NCBI GenBank assembly: GCA_945860955.1
Contig: CAMATH010000036.1
Span: 1-62,870 of the forward strand
Source of the DNA: Planctomicrobium piriforme
GTDB lineage: Bacteria; Planctomycetota; Planctomycetia; Planctomycetales; Planctomycetaceae
Reading direction: 5' to 3'
DNA: 62,870 nt
Both the position numbers and the translations under genes were made by a program. How positions within the stretch are numbered: position 1 is the first letter of the stretch; each line of letters begins with the position of its first letter. This document shows positions 25,965 to 34,814 of the stretch, piece by piece. The notes below the pieces were generated by a model that had not been told where the DNA came from, searched no databases, and worked only from the letters and a program-made list of their open reading frames with translations.

Positions 25965-27686
25965 ATGGCAACCATAACGGTCGACGGAAAAGAGATCGAG
26001 ATCGGCGACAACGAACGCCTGAATGTCATTCAGGCGGCCGATCGCGCCGGCGTTTCGATTCCGTTCTATTGCTGGCATCCGGGGCTCAGTGTCGTCGCCA
26101 GTTGCCGAATGTGTCTGGTCGAGACCGGCACAAAGAACAAAGAGACGGGCGAAATCTCCATGGTTCCCAAACTGGTGCCGGCGTGTCAGACGCCCGCCAA
26201 AGATGGAACCGTGGTGGTCACCAACAGCCCCAAGGTCAAAGCGAACCAGAATTTCGTTCAGGAAGGGATTCTTCTCGACCACCCGGTTGACTGTCCGATC
26301 TGCGATCAGGCGGGGGAATGCTGGCTGCAGGACTATTACTTCGAATTCGGCCATCAAGAACGCCGCGCCGACATTCATCCCTTTACCAGCAAACGGCGGG
26401 AACTTGGGCCGCATGTTTCGCTGTTCGCCGACCGTTGCGTCATGTGCAGCCGCTGCGTCCGTTTCACCCGCGAAGTCTCGGGTGAAGGGGAACTGATGGT
26501 GATTGACCGGGGAAGCCACGCCGAGATCGACGTCTTCCCCGGCTTTCCGATCGACAACAAGATGTCGGGCAACGTCAACGACATTTGCCCGGTGGGGGCG
26601 TTGTGTTCGACCGACTTTCTGTACGAACAGCGGGTCTGGTTCCTCGAAGCACAAAACTCGGTCTGCACCAAGTGCAGCACCGGTTGTGCAACACAGATGC
26701 ACGTGAACCAAAACCAGCTTTATCGCATCCAGCCGCGGTTCAATCCCAACGCCAACGACTGGTGGATGTGCGATGCCGGCCGGTACGAGAATCAGTTCGT
26801 CACCGCTCCCGAGCGACTCGATGGCGTGGTGATCCGTCGCAACAACGCCTGGGAGCCGCTTGATTGGCCCCATGCGATTCGCGAAGTGTACAACCATGTC
26901 GCCGACGTTGCCCTCAATCATGGCGGGTCACATCTCGCCGTGGTGCTGTCGCCGTTCCTCTCCTGTGAAGAGGCGTACCTGCTGGCGAGCTACGCGGTCT
27001 CGATTCTGTCGGACGTCACGCTGGTGGTCGGCAAGATCCCGGTGGTGGGGCACGACGAGAAGTTCAAGTCCGGGTTCACGATTCGAGCCGAGAAGTGCCC
27101 GAACCGCCGCGGGGTCGAAGAGATCGTCAAGCACTTTGGCAAGCAGCCGCTCGACTGGGACGGAATGCTGGCGAAGATCGCCACGGGAGAGATCAAAGGG
27201 GCGTACGTCACCGGCGGGTATGGCGACCCGTGGATCGATGACGCCGAGGCGGCGAAATTCGAACATTTGGAAAGCCTGGTGGTCCAGGATATTCTCCCAT
27301 CGCCCCTCGCCCGCCGGGCGAAGCTGGTGTTGCCCGGGGTGACGGCGTTCGAGAAGGATGGCAGTTACGTGAATCACGCGGGGTTGATTCAGTCGGCTTC
27401 GTGGGGACTTCGGCCGCACGGCGGTGCCCATGTCGACGGCCAGACGTTCTCGGATCTGTTGGGACGTCGGGGAATCTACAACGCGGCCGACGTTCTTAAA
27501 GAACTGGCGGCGAAGGTTCCGTTCTTCGCCCGGTGTACCGATGGGGTTCCGCCCGCTGGTCTCAACTTGGTCACTGGCCAGGAAAAGCATCCGCTGACCA
27601 CAGAATTGGGAACGGTGACTCACCCGACACCCACTTTCCGCAGCGAAGGGTCCCGCATGCTCGAAGTGGAAACTCCCACACGATAA
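25965..27686 (+). CDS. nuoG: NADH-quinone oxidoreductase subunit G, short form with N7-type site
   Basis: The 573-residue product is far shorter than E. coli NuoG (about 900). The N-terminus has 2Fe-2S Cys in FYCWHPGLSVVASCRMCLVE, a His-Cys3 site in HPVDCPICDQAGECWLQDYY and 4Fe-4S motifs in DRCVMCSRCVRFTREVSGEG and ICPVGAL. It then has CTKCSTGC and WWMCDAGRYENQ, the pattern of the optional N7 cluster. The C-terminal molybdopterin-oxidoreductase-like domain is reduced to about 330 residues and is unlikely to bind cofactor. It is cytoplasmic-arm. Confidence 0.93.
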   Translation: MATITVDGKEIEIGDNERLNVIQAADRAGVSIPFYCWHPGLSVVASCRMCLVETGTKNKETGEISMVPKLVPACQTPAKDGTVVVTNSPKVKANQNFVQEGILLDHPVDCPICDQAGECWLQDYYFEFGHQERRADIHPFTSKRRELGPHVSLFADRCVMCSRCVRFTREVSGEGELMVIDRGSHAEIDVFPGFPIDNKMSGNVNDICPVGALCSTDFLYEQRVWFLEAQNSVCTKCSTGCATQMHVNQNQLYRIQPRFNPNANDWWMCDAGRYENQFVTAPERLDGVVIRRNNAWEPLDWPHAIREVYNHVADVALNHGGSHLAVVLSPFLSCEEAYLLASYAVSILSDVTLVVGKIPVVGHDEKFKSGFTIRAEKCPNRRGVEEIVKHFGKQPLDWDGMLAKIATGEIKGAYVTGGYGDPWIDDAEAAKFEHLESLVVQDILPSPLARRAKLVLPGVTAFEKDGSYVNHAGLIQSASWGLRPHGGAHVDGQTFSDLLGRRGIYNAADVLKELAAKVPFFARCTDGVPPAGLNLVTGQEKHPLTTELGTVTHPTPTFRSEGSRMLEVETPTR

Positions 27687-27769
27687 CCTCCAACGCATTC
27701 GAGTTGCGTCCTTCGTCCTTCGAACTTCCCTGAATACGCCGTCCTGAAGCAACTCCCTCTGAAGACATC

Positions 27770-28924
27770 ATGGCTGAGTGGATTGAACCTCTGATCAAGA
27801 TCGCGCTGGTCGTCGGTGCCTCGCAGGCGGCCGTCGCCTATCTGGTGCTGGTCGAACGGAAGGCGGCGGCGTACCTGCAGGACCGATTCGGTCCGAATCG
27901 CGTCGGTCCCTGGGGTCTGCTCCAGCCACTCGCCGACGGGCTGAAGTTCATCCTGAAAGAAGAGATCATCCCCGACGGTGCCGACCGGATACTGTTTCTG
28001 GTCGCTCCGTTGTCGATTCTCGCGTCAGCCACGTTCGTTTTCGCCACGATCCCGTTCGGGTACGTCGTCCCCTGGCCCGGTTCCGAACCGATCGCGCTCA
28101 CGATCGCCCCCAATATCGACATTGGCGTTCTGTTTGTCTTCGCCGTCGGCAGTCTGGGCGTCTACGGCGTGATTCTGGGAGGGTGGGCGTCCAACAACAA
28201 ATACAGTCTGCTGGGGGGACTGCGATCCAGTGCCCAGCTCGTCAGCTATGAGATTCCCCTCGGCCTGTCGGTGATTGGCGTCCTGCTCTTCTCTGGCTCT
28301 TTGAAGATGGAAACGATCATGACCGCGCAGGCCGCCTCGGGCTGGTGGTGGGTCGCGATTCAGCCGTTGGGGTTTGTGGTCTTCATGGTCAGCGGGTGTG
28401 CCGAGGCGGCGCGGTTGCCGTTCGACCTGCCCGAGTGTGAGCAGGAGCTGGTCGGTGGCTATCACACCGAATACACCGGCATGAAGTTCGGGATGTTCGC
28501 GTTCGCCGAGTATCTTCACATGATCACCGTGGCGTTCCTGGCAGTCATTCTGTTTTTCGGCGGCTGGCACTTCTGGGGTCTGGCCCCGTACACCGAAGCC
28601 AACGAAGTCGGCTTTATCGGCGCGGTGGTGCGGGTGGTGGTGCTGAATGTCAAAGTCCTGCTGATGATCTTCTTCTTCATGTGGATTCGCTGGAGCTGGC
28701 CACGGTTTCGGTATGACCAACTGATGGACCTCGCCTGGAAGACGATGATTCCGCTGGGGCTGGTGAACTTGGTGATTTGCGCCTTCTGCCAGGAGTTCCT
28801 GGCGCAAGACGATTACGTGACCCGCGCGGTGCTGGGTTGGCTGGCGGTCGCCGGGTGTTTCGCCTGGGCCGCCGCCTCGGTCTCGTCCAAACCGGTCCGC
28901 ACTGTCGCGGTCCGCCCCAGTTGA
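27770..28924 (+). CDS. nuoH: NADH-quinone oxidoreductase subunit H
   Basis: The 384-residue polytopic subunit closes the quinone chamber. The signatures are LVLVERKAAAYLQDRFGPNRVGPWGLLQPLADGLK near the N-terminus, AARLPFDLPECEQELVGGYHTEYTGMKFGMF with the acidic loop, and WIRWSWPRFRYDQLM. It has about eight helices. It starts 83 bp after nuoG and ends 25 bp before nuoI. Confidence 0.96.
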   Translation: MAEWIEPLIKIALVVGASQAAVAYLVLVERKAAAYLQDRFGPNRVGPWGLLQPLADGLKFILKEEIIPDGADRILFLVAPLSILASATFVFATIPFGYVVPWPGSEPIALTIAPNIDIGVLFVFAVGSLGVYGVILGGWASNNKYSLLGGLRSSAQLVSYEIPLGLSVIGVLLFSGSLKMETIMTAQAASGWWWVAIQPLGFVVFMVSGCAEAARLPFDLPECEQELVGGYHTEYTGMKFGMFAFAEYLHMITVAFLAVILFFGGWHFWGLAPYTEANEVGFIGAVVRVVVLNVKVLLMIFFFMWIRWSWPRFRYDQLMDLAWKTMIPLGLVNLVICAFCQEFLAQDDYVTRAVLGWLAVAGCFAWAAASVSSKPVRTVAVRPS

Positions 28925-28949
28925 CACCGCGACTTGCGAAGATTGAATC

Positions 28950-29519
28950 ATGCAACCCGACGATAAGTCGATCAAATGGGTCCGCGAACCTCAACTGGGG
29001 ATCGCAGGCCGAATGTACCTGACTCCCCTGTTCGATGGCCTCGCCACGACCGCGAAGCACTTTTTTTCGACAGTGAAGGGAGACGGGTTCACACGTCAGT
29101 TCCCGGAAGAACGCCCCGAGTTTGGCAATCCGCTGATCTACCGCGGCGTCCATCGGTTGAACAAAGACGACGAAGGACGGGTGAAGTGCGTCGCCTGTTT
29201 CTTGTGCGCGACGGCATGCCCGGCTCACTGCATCGACATCGTCGGAACCGAGGCTCCCTGGAAGGATCGCGAGAAGTATCCCCAGAGCTTCGTGATTGAT
29301 GAGTTGCGGTGCATCTTCTGCGGGATGTGCGAAGAGGCATGCCCCGTCGATGCGATCGAACTGACGTCGCTCTTCGACCTCACCGGAGCGAGTCGGGAAG
29401 AGATGATCTTCGACAAGGAAAAACTGCTCTCGGTCTATGACATGACGGTGGAAGCCGAACCGATGAAGAGCAAGAGCATGGCCGAGGCGGCGGGCCAGCC
29501 TGCCGGGAAGGGTCACTGA
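28950..29519 (+). CDS. nuoI: NADH-quinone oxidoreductase subunit I
   Basis: The 189-residue ferredoxin-like subunit carries clusters N6a and N6b. The two 4Fe-4S motifs are CVACFLCATACPAHCIDIVG and CIFCGMCEEACPVDAIEL. The order CxxCxxCxxxCP twice is complete. The gene ends 4 bp before nuoJ, so the two are probably coupled. Confidence 0.96.
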   Translation: MQPDDKSIKWVREPQLGIAGRMYLTPLFDGLATTAKHFFSTVKGDGFTRQFPEERPEFGNPLIYRGVHRLNKDDEGRVKCVACFLCATACPAHCIDIVGTEAPWKDREKYPQSFVIDELRCIFCGMCEEACPVDAIELTSLFDLTGASREEMIFDKEKLLSVYDMTVEAEPMKSKSMAEAAGQPAGKGH

Positions 29520-29523
29520 TCGC

Positions 29524-30408
29524 ATGGATTCTTCGCTACTCGACCTGTTCCCCCCGATCCTGGGGGCGTCGCTGCTACAAAACCCGCAGGTGCTATTTGC
29601 CCTGCGCGTGCTGGGAGTGTTGCTCCCCGCGTTCCTCGGCATCTACCTGATGCTCCCTCGCGGTGGCCGCGATTCCCACGTGGTTCGCCTGTTTGGCGGG
29701 GCGCTGGTCACCCTGTCGTTTGTATTGCTGGTGACGTTTCCCCTCTCTTCCTCAGAGGGGGCGGTGGATGGCTCCCAGGGGACCGCGTTGTGGGGGCTCG
29801 ACAACACGCTCGAATGCTACACGTTTCACGCGCTGGCGTTTGTGAGTGTCGCGTGCGCGGTGATGATGATCACCAGCCGCAATCCGGTCTACTCGGCGAT
29901 CTGGTTCGCGATGGTGCTGCTGTCGAATTCGGGGCTGTATCTGTTGCAGCAGGCCGAGTTTCTGGCGGCGGCGACGATTATCGTCTACGCCGGCGCGATC
30001 GTGGTGACGTTTCTGTTCGTGATCATGCTGGCGCAGCCCAACGGGGCGGCTCGGTACGACCGGTTTTCCCGGGAAGGGTTGCTGTCGGCGGTGACTGGGC
30101 TATTGCTCTCGGGAGTGTTGATCGCGGCGATTCATCTGGTGTCGCGAACCGAGGGACGGGCACCGGTCGCGGACGCGGCGGCCCGGCCGGCCGGTTCGGT
30201 TGTGGCGATTCAAGCAGCGGCGAATCCGACCAGCCTGTTGCCGGATGGAAAGAACCCCAACGCGGCGCATGTCGCCGGCCTTGGGAAGAGTTTGTTTCGC
30301 GACCACGTCGTGAGCGTGGAGATCACCGGCCTGCTGCTTCTGGCGGCGGTCGTCGGCGCGATGCTGATTGCGGGGCACCGTATCGAGGAATCGCATGTCC
30401 GGAAATGA
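29524..30408 (+). CDS. nuoJ: NADH-quinone oxidoreductase subunit J, long form
   Basis: The 294-residue membrane subunit is about 100 residues longer than in E. coli. Helix 3 (ATIIVYAGAIVVTFLFVIML) and FVSVACAVMMITSRNPVYSAIWFAMVLLSNSGLYL are typical. The extra length is in an N-terminal leader of about 80 residues and a polar loop (GRAPVADAAARPAGSVV...) before the last helix. The stop lies 4 bp before the likely nuoK start. Confidence 0.93.
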   Translation: MDSSLLDLFPPILGASLLQNPQVLFALRVLGVLLPAFLGIYLMLPRGGRDSHVVRLFGGALVTLSFVLLVTFPLSSSEGAVDGSQGTALWGLDNTLECYTFHALAFVSVACAVMMITSRNPVYSAIWFAMVLLSNSGLYLLQQAEFLAAATIIVYAGAIVVTFLFVIMLAQPNGAARYDRFSREGLLSAVTGLLLSGVLIAAIHLVSRTEGRAPVADAAARPAGSVVAIQAAANPTSLLPDGKNPNAAHVAGLGKSLFRDHVVSVEITGLLLLAAVVGAMLIAGHRIEESHVRK

Positions 30409-30412
30409 CGCG

Positions 30413-30889
30413 ATGCTGAACAATTACCTGGTGGTGGGAGCGTTGCTCTTCGCCCTGGGTGCCGTCGGGTTTCTCACCCGCCGAAATCTGATCGTGATGT
30501 TCCTCTGTGCCGAGCTGATGCTGCAAGGGGTCTCGACGACTCTCGTCGGCTTCAGCGGTTACCACGGGACGTGGGGAGGACAAGTGACGGCGATTTTCAG
30601 TCTGGCGCTGGCCGCCGCCGAGGCCGGAGTCGCGCTCGCTCTATTCGTCGTGCTGTTCAAACGCGGTTACTCACTCGATGTTTCGATCTGGCAAGATCTG
30701 CGTGAAGAGGACCAGCCTCCGGTCGAAGCCGAGACGGCTGCCGAGGATACCCCGCAACCCGCGGAAAAGATCTGGCCTCAACTGACCCCTTCAGGTCGGC
30801 TCCCGGGTTGGAAGCCGGCGTCGACACCGGAGTCCGCCGAGCCAGTCGCCGTCGCGAGTGGTGTGGAAGGAGGCCCGACCCATGGCTGA
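30413..30889 (+). CDS. nuoK: NADH-quinone oxidoreductase subunit K with acidic C-terminal tail
   Basis: From ATG 30413 the product is 158 residues; usual NuoK is about 100. The three helices are clear (LNNYLVVGALLFALGAVGFL, NLIVMFLCAELMLQGVSTTL with the key Glu, and AIFSLALAAAEAGVALALFVVLFKR). After these comes a unique 60-residue Pro/Glu-rich tail (REEDQPPVEAETAAEDTPQP). It overlaps nuoL by 8 bp. An in-frame ATG at 30368 lies inside nuoJ and is less likely. Confidence 0.92.
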   Translation: MLNNYLVVGALLFALGAVGFLTRRNLIVMFLCAELMLQGVSTTLVGFSGYHGTWGGQVTAIFSLALAAAEAGVALALFVVLFKRGYSLDVSIWQDLREEDQPPVEAETAAEDTPQPAEKIWPQLTPSGRLPGWKPASTPESAEPVAVASGVEGGPTHG

Positions 30890-32987
30890 CATGTTGACCC
30901 GACTCATCCCGTTATTCCCGCTGCTCGCCTGTCTGATCACGGCGGTCGCAGGGGCGAAGTGGCTCAAAGAGAAAAGTCACTGGCCGGTGGTCATTGGCTG
31001 CGGTCTGTCGTCGCTCTGTTCGCTGGCACTTCTGTTCTCGATCCCCAACACACCGGGTGAACAGGTACAGCCGGTGGTCCTGTATCAATGGATGCAAATC
31101 GTCGAGCCAAAGATCGAAAACGGTCCCGTCTATGCCCCGGGAGCCGAGGGAGTCTCACCCGGGCTGGATCTCAAGATCTCGTTGCGGGCCGACTCGCTGT
31201 CGACCACCATGCTGGCGATGCTCACGTTCGTGGCGACGCTGGTGGCGGTGTACGCCTCGGGCTACATGCACGGCGACCGGGCGTACTGGCGATTCTTTTC
31301 GATCGTCGGGCTGTTCGTCTTTTCGATGATCATGCTGGTCCTGTCGGCGAACTTCCTGCAGTTGTTCGTCTTCTGGGAAGCGGTGGGGCTGTGCAGTTAT
31401 CTGCTGATCGGGTTCTGGTACGAGAAGCCCGAAGCGGCGGCCGCCGGCATGAAGGCGTTTGTCGTCAACCGTATTGGTGACTTCGGTTTCGCGACCGGGG
31501 TGTTCCTCATCTGGACGACGTTTGGATCGACGGAATTCAGTGCGGTACTGGGGGATTCGGCGGCGATCGCGAAGCTTGCTTCGACAAACCCGTATCTGTT
31601 GACGACAATCTGCCTGTGCCTGTTCACCGGAGCGATCGGCAAGAGCGCTCAGTTCCCGTTACACGTCTGGTTGCCCGACGCGATGGAAGGGCCGACTCCG
31701 GTCAGCGCCCTGATCCACGCGGCGACCATGGTGACCGCGGGCGTGTATCTGGTCGCCCGCTGCACCCCCTTGTTTCAGCTCGCCCCCGACGCGCAGGTGT
31801 TTGTCGCGTTGATCGGTGGCATCACCGCGCTGCTCGCCGCCCTGATCGCTCTGACTCAAAACGACCTCAAGCGTGTCCTCGCCTATTCGACCGTCAGTCA
31901 ACTGGGATTCATGTTCCTGGGACTGGGGACCGGGAGTCTGGTGGGGATTGGCGGAGCGATGTTTCATCTGGTGACGCATGCATTCTTCAAGGCGCTGCTC
32001 TTCCTGGGTGCCGGTAGCGTGATGCACGCGATGGGTGGCGTGATCGACATGCGGGAATTCCGCGGGTTGAAGCGCCTGATGCCGCAAACGCATACGACGT
32101 TTCTGATCGGTGCGCTCGCCCTGGCCGGCATTCCGCCACTCTCGGGATTCTGGAGCAAAGACACCATTCTGGGGGCCGTTTACGAACAGGCGCATGCTCA
32201 TCACGAGCCGGCCGTCGCCGGTGCCGCCCCGACGGCGACCGACGAACACGCGGACGAGTCGCACGCCACGACTTCCGCACCCCCCGACAAGACGATGTTC
32301 GGGGTGTCGCGTGTGAAGCTCTTTGGCTGGCTGTACTGGCTGGGAACTCTGACGGCGTTTCTGACGGCGTTCTACACGTTCCGGGCGTTCTTTCTCACGT
32401 TCTACGGCGGTCCGGAAAAAGTGCCCCACGCCGCCGGCCACCACGCCCATGAATCCCCTCCTTCGATGTGCAATCCGCTGTGGATTCTCTCGGGGGGCGC
32501 GGCCCTGTTGGGGTTGCTGTTGGGACACATGACGGGGATCTTCGACGGTTACCTGTCGGGAACGATCGACGGGTTGAAGGAAGCGTCGCACGAACATGGC
32601 ATCAACTGGCTGGTCGCGGCGGTGAGTTCCGTTGTGGCGGCTATTGGTGTGGGACTGGCGTGGGTGATGTACAAGGAGCCGTCGGCGATTCCCGGACGGT
32701 TGGCCGCCCTGGCGGGACCGTTCACCCGATTGAGTGAGCATCGGTTCTACCTCGACGAAGTCTATTCGGTGTTCGTGGTGAAGCCGTTGCAGGGGTTGGC
32801 GCATTTCAGTCGGTTTTTCGACTGGCTGTTCGTCGACGGACTGTTCGTCACCGGTGTCAGTAAGTTACCGGCCGTTCTGGGCCGCCTGCCTCGTCCGATT
32901 CAGAACGGCCTCGTGCAGTTCTACGCCCTGGCGATGATGCTGGCGACGGCGGTGTTGATGTGGGCTCTGTTGTCCAAGCAAACTTGA
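30882..32987 (+). CDS. nuoL: NADH-quinone oxidoreductase subunit L
   Basis: The 701-residue antiporter-like subunit starts at ATG 30882, inside the end of nuoK. FVFWEAVGLCSYLLIGFWYEK, HVWLPDAMEGPTPVSALIHAATMVTAGVYLVAR and LKRVLAYSTVSQLGFMFLGLG are diagnostic, with the Lys and Glu of the proton path. A soluble insertion (HAHHEPAVAGAAPTATDEHA and on) is His-rich, with a second His cluster at HAAGHHAHE. It pumps protons in the distal membrane arm. Confidence 0.95.
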   Translation: MADMLTRLIPLFPLLACLITAVAGAKWLKEKSHWPVVIGCGLSSLCSLALLFSIPNTPGEQVQPVVLYQWMQIVEPKIENGPVYAPGAEGVSPGLDLKISLRADSLSTTMLAMLTFVATLVAVYASGYMHGDRAYWRFFSIVGLFVFSMIMLVLSANFLQLFVFWEAVGLCSYLLIGFWYEKPEAAAAGMKAFVVNRIGDFGFATGVFLIWTTFGSTEFSAVLGDSAAIAKLASTNPYLLTTICLCLFTGAIGKSAQFPLHVWLPDAMEGPTPVSALIHAATMVTAGVYLVARCTPLFQLAPDAQVFVALIGGITALLAALIALTQNDLKRVLAYSTVSQLGFMFLGLGTGSLVGIGGAMFHLVTHAFFKALLFLGAGSVMHAMGGVIDMREFRGLKRLMPQTHTTFLIGALALAGIPPLSGFWSKDTILGAVYEQAHAHHEPAVAGAAPTATDEHADESHATTSAPPDKTMFGVSRVKLFGWLYWLGTLTAFLTAFYTFRAFFLTFYGGPEKVPHAAGHHAHESPPSMCNPLWILSGGAALLGLLLGHMTGIFDGYLSGTIDGLKEASHEHGINWLVAAVSSVVAAIGVGLAWVMYKEPSAIPGRLAALAGPFTRLSEHRFYLDEVYSVFVVKPLQGLAHFSRFFDWLFVDGLFVTGVSKLPAVLGRLPRPIQNGLVQFYALAMMLATAVLMWALLSKQT

Positions 32988-32994
32988 GTTGTTC

Positions 32995-34806
32995 ATGCCT
33001 TCCCTGAATCTGCTTCCCTGCGTGATGGTCGCGGTTCCCCTGTTCGGGGCGCTGCTCGTGCTGCTGACGTCGCGCGTCGGCGGCGAGCAGGCCCGCTGGA
33101 CCGCGCTCACCAATGTCCTGATCACATTCGCGCTCGCCGTGCTGATGGTCTGGAACTATCGCACGCCCGAGCTGCTCCCCGAAAACGCCAACGCCTCGGC
33201 TCGCGAGGTGACAGCCGACGACGCGATTCAAATGAAGTCGTCGTTGCGCTGGCTCAACTGGCGACCCGCCGCCCCGGCAGTCGTCGAGGGGCAGCCTCAG
33301 AATCCGCGAGACACCGCCGTCGAGCTGTCGTTTGGTGTCGACGGAATCAGTCTGTGGCTGATTGTGCTGTCGGCGTTGTTGATGATTCCGGCCGTTCTGG
33401 TGAGCTGGGAATCGATCAAGGACCGCGCTCCGCAGTTTTACGCGCTGATGTTGTTGCTCGAAGCGGGGCTGATTGGCGTCTTCGCTGCCCAGGACATCAT
33501 CCTGTTTTACGTCTTCTTCGAGTTCACACTGATTCCGCTGTTTTTCATGGTGGGAATCTGGGGAGGGAGCGACCGTCGCTGGGCCGCCCGCAAGTTCTTC
33601 ATCTACACCCTGGCGGGCAGCGTGTTGACGTTCCTGGGGTTGCTGTTCGTCGTGCTGTCTGAGTCGTGGATGACCGACAGTTCGACGTTGACCTTTTCGA
33701 TTCCCGAGCTGACTCGCAGCATTCAGCGAATCACCACGGTGTCGGGACCGGCACATCAGTATTGGGATCACGCCAGTCCCTGGATTTTCGCCGCCCTGTT
33801 CGCGGGCTTCGCGATCAAGGTTCCACTCTTTCCATTCCACACATGGTTGCCCCTGGCGCACGTCGAGGCCCCCACGGCCGGAAGCGTACTGCTCGCCGGC
33901 GTGCTGCTCAAGATTGGTTCCTACGGGTTCCTGCGGTTCGCACTCCCTCTCGTCCCCGGGGCAAGTGTCGCGCACTTCCATGTCATCGCGATTCTCGCAG
34001 TCATCGGGATCATCTACGGGGCGCTCCTGGCGCTCGCGCAGGAAGACATCAAAAAACTGGTGGCGTATTCGTCGGTCAGCCACATGGGCTTTTGTCTGCT
34101 GGGGCTGTTCGCGTTCAACACCGTCGGGTTAACCGGGGGAATGCTTCAGATGATCAACCACGGACTCTCGACCGGCGCGCTGTTTACCTTGGTCGGCATG
34201 CTCTACGAACGCTACCACACCCGCGACATCGCCTCCTACGGCGGACTGACTCGCAAGTATCCGATCATGGCGTTCTGTCTGTTGGTGGTCGCGTTTTCGA
34301 GCATCGGACTTCCGGGTCTCAACGGATTCACGGGCGAGGTCACCGCCCTGCTCGGGATGTTCGCGACGAACAAGCTCTACGCGACGTTGTCCCTCTCGGG
34401 AATCATTCTGGGGGCGTGGTACACCCTGTCGCTGGTGCGACGGACCTTCTTCGGACGGTTGCGCGAACCGGTTCAGGAACATGGCCACGGGCACGCCCCG
34501 GTCGCCGCCCGGCACGGGGCCGAGTCGGCTCACGGGGGGCATGGCTCCGACCACGTGGCACTCAAAGATTTGAACTTCCGCGAAATGGTCGCGCTCGGCG
34601 TGCTGATTGTCCCCATCTTCTGGATCGGTCTGTATCCGCAGTTCTTCACCAGTCGCATGCAGCCCTCGTTGCAGCCAATCGTGGCATTGTTGCAATCGCA
34701 TGGGGCCACCCAACTGGCGGAGGGTCGTCCGACCGCTCCCGCGACCGAGCCGGCGTCGGCCGTCTCGCAACTTCCGAATTCACCGGCTTCCCCACCTTCC
34801 GATTGA
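32995..34806 (+). CDS. nuoM: NADH-quinone oxidoreductase subunit M
   Basis: The product is 603 residues from ATG 32995. FYVFFEFTLIPLFFMVGIWGG, FHTWLPLAHVEAPTAGSVLLAGVLLKIGSYGFLRFALPL and EDIKKLVAYSSVSHMGFCLLG are typical. Near the C-terminus is a His-rich cytoplasmic loop (EHGHGHAPVAARHGAESAHGGHGSDH). It forms a proton-translocating antiporter-like unit. It starts 7 bp after nuoL. Confidence 0.95.
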   Translation: MPSLNLLPCVMVAVPLFGALLVLLTSRVGGEQARWTALTNVLITFALAVLMVWNYRTPELLPENANASAREVTADDAIQMKSSLRWLNWRPAAPAVVEGQPQNPRDTAVELSFGVDGISLWLIVLSALLMIPAVLVSWESIKDRAPQFYALMLLLEAGLIGVFAAQDIILFYVFFEFTLIPLFFMVGIWGGSDRRWAARKFFIYTLAGSVLTFLGLLFVVLSESWMTDSSTLTFSIPELTRSIQRITTVSGPAHQYWDHASPWIFAALFAGFAIKVPLFPFHTWLPLAHVEAPTAGSVLLAGVLLKIGSYGFLRFALPLVPGASVAHFHVIAILAVIGIIYGALLALAQEDIKKLVAYSSVSHMGFCLLGLFAFNTVGLTGGMLQMINHGLSTGALFTLVGMLYERYHTRDIASYGGLTRKYPIMAFCLLVVAFSSIGLPGLNGFTGEVTALLGMFATNKLYATLSLSGIILGAWYTLSLVRRTFFGRLREPVQEHGHGHAPVAARHGAESAHGGHGSDHVALKDLNFREMVALGVLIVPIFWIGLYPQFFTSRMQPSLQPIVALLQSHGATQLAEGRPTAPATEPASAVSQLPNSPASPPSD

Positions 34807-34814
34807 GTGTCATC

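Noticed and set aside
33666-34814. Upstream extension of the nuoN frame into nuoM
   Set aside because: It overlaps nuoM on the same strand in another frame and has no NuoN homology; NuoN begins at 34815.
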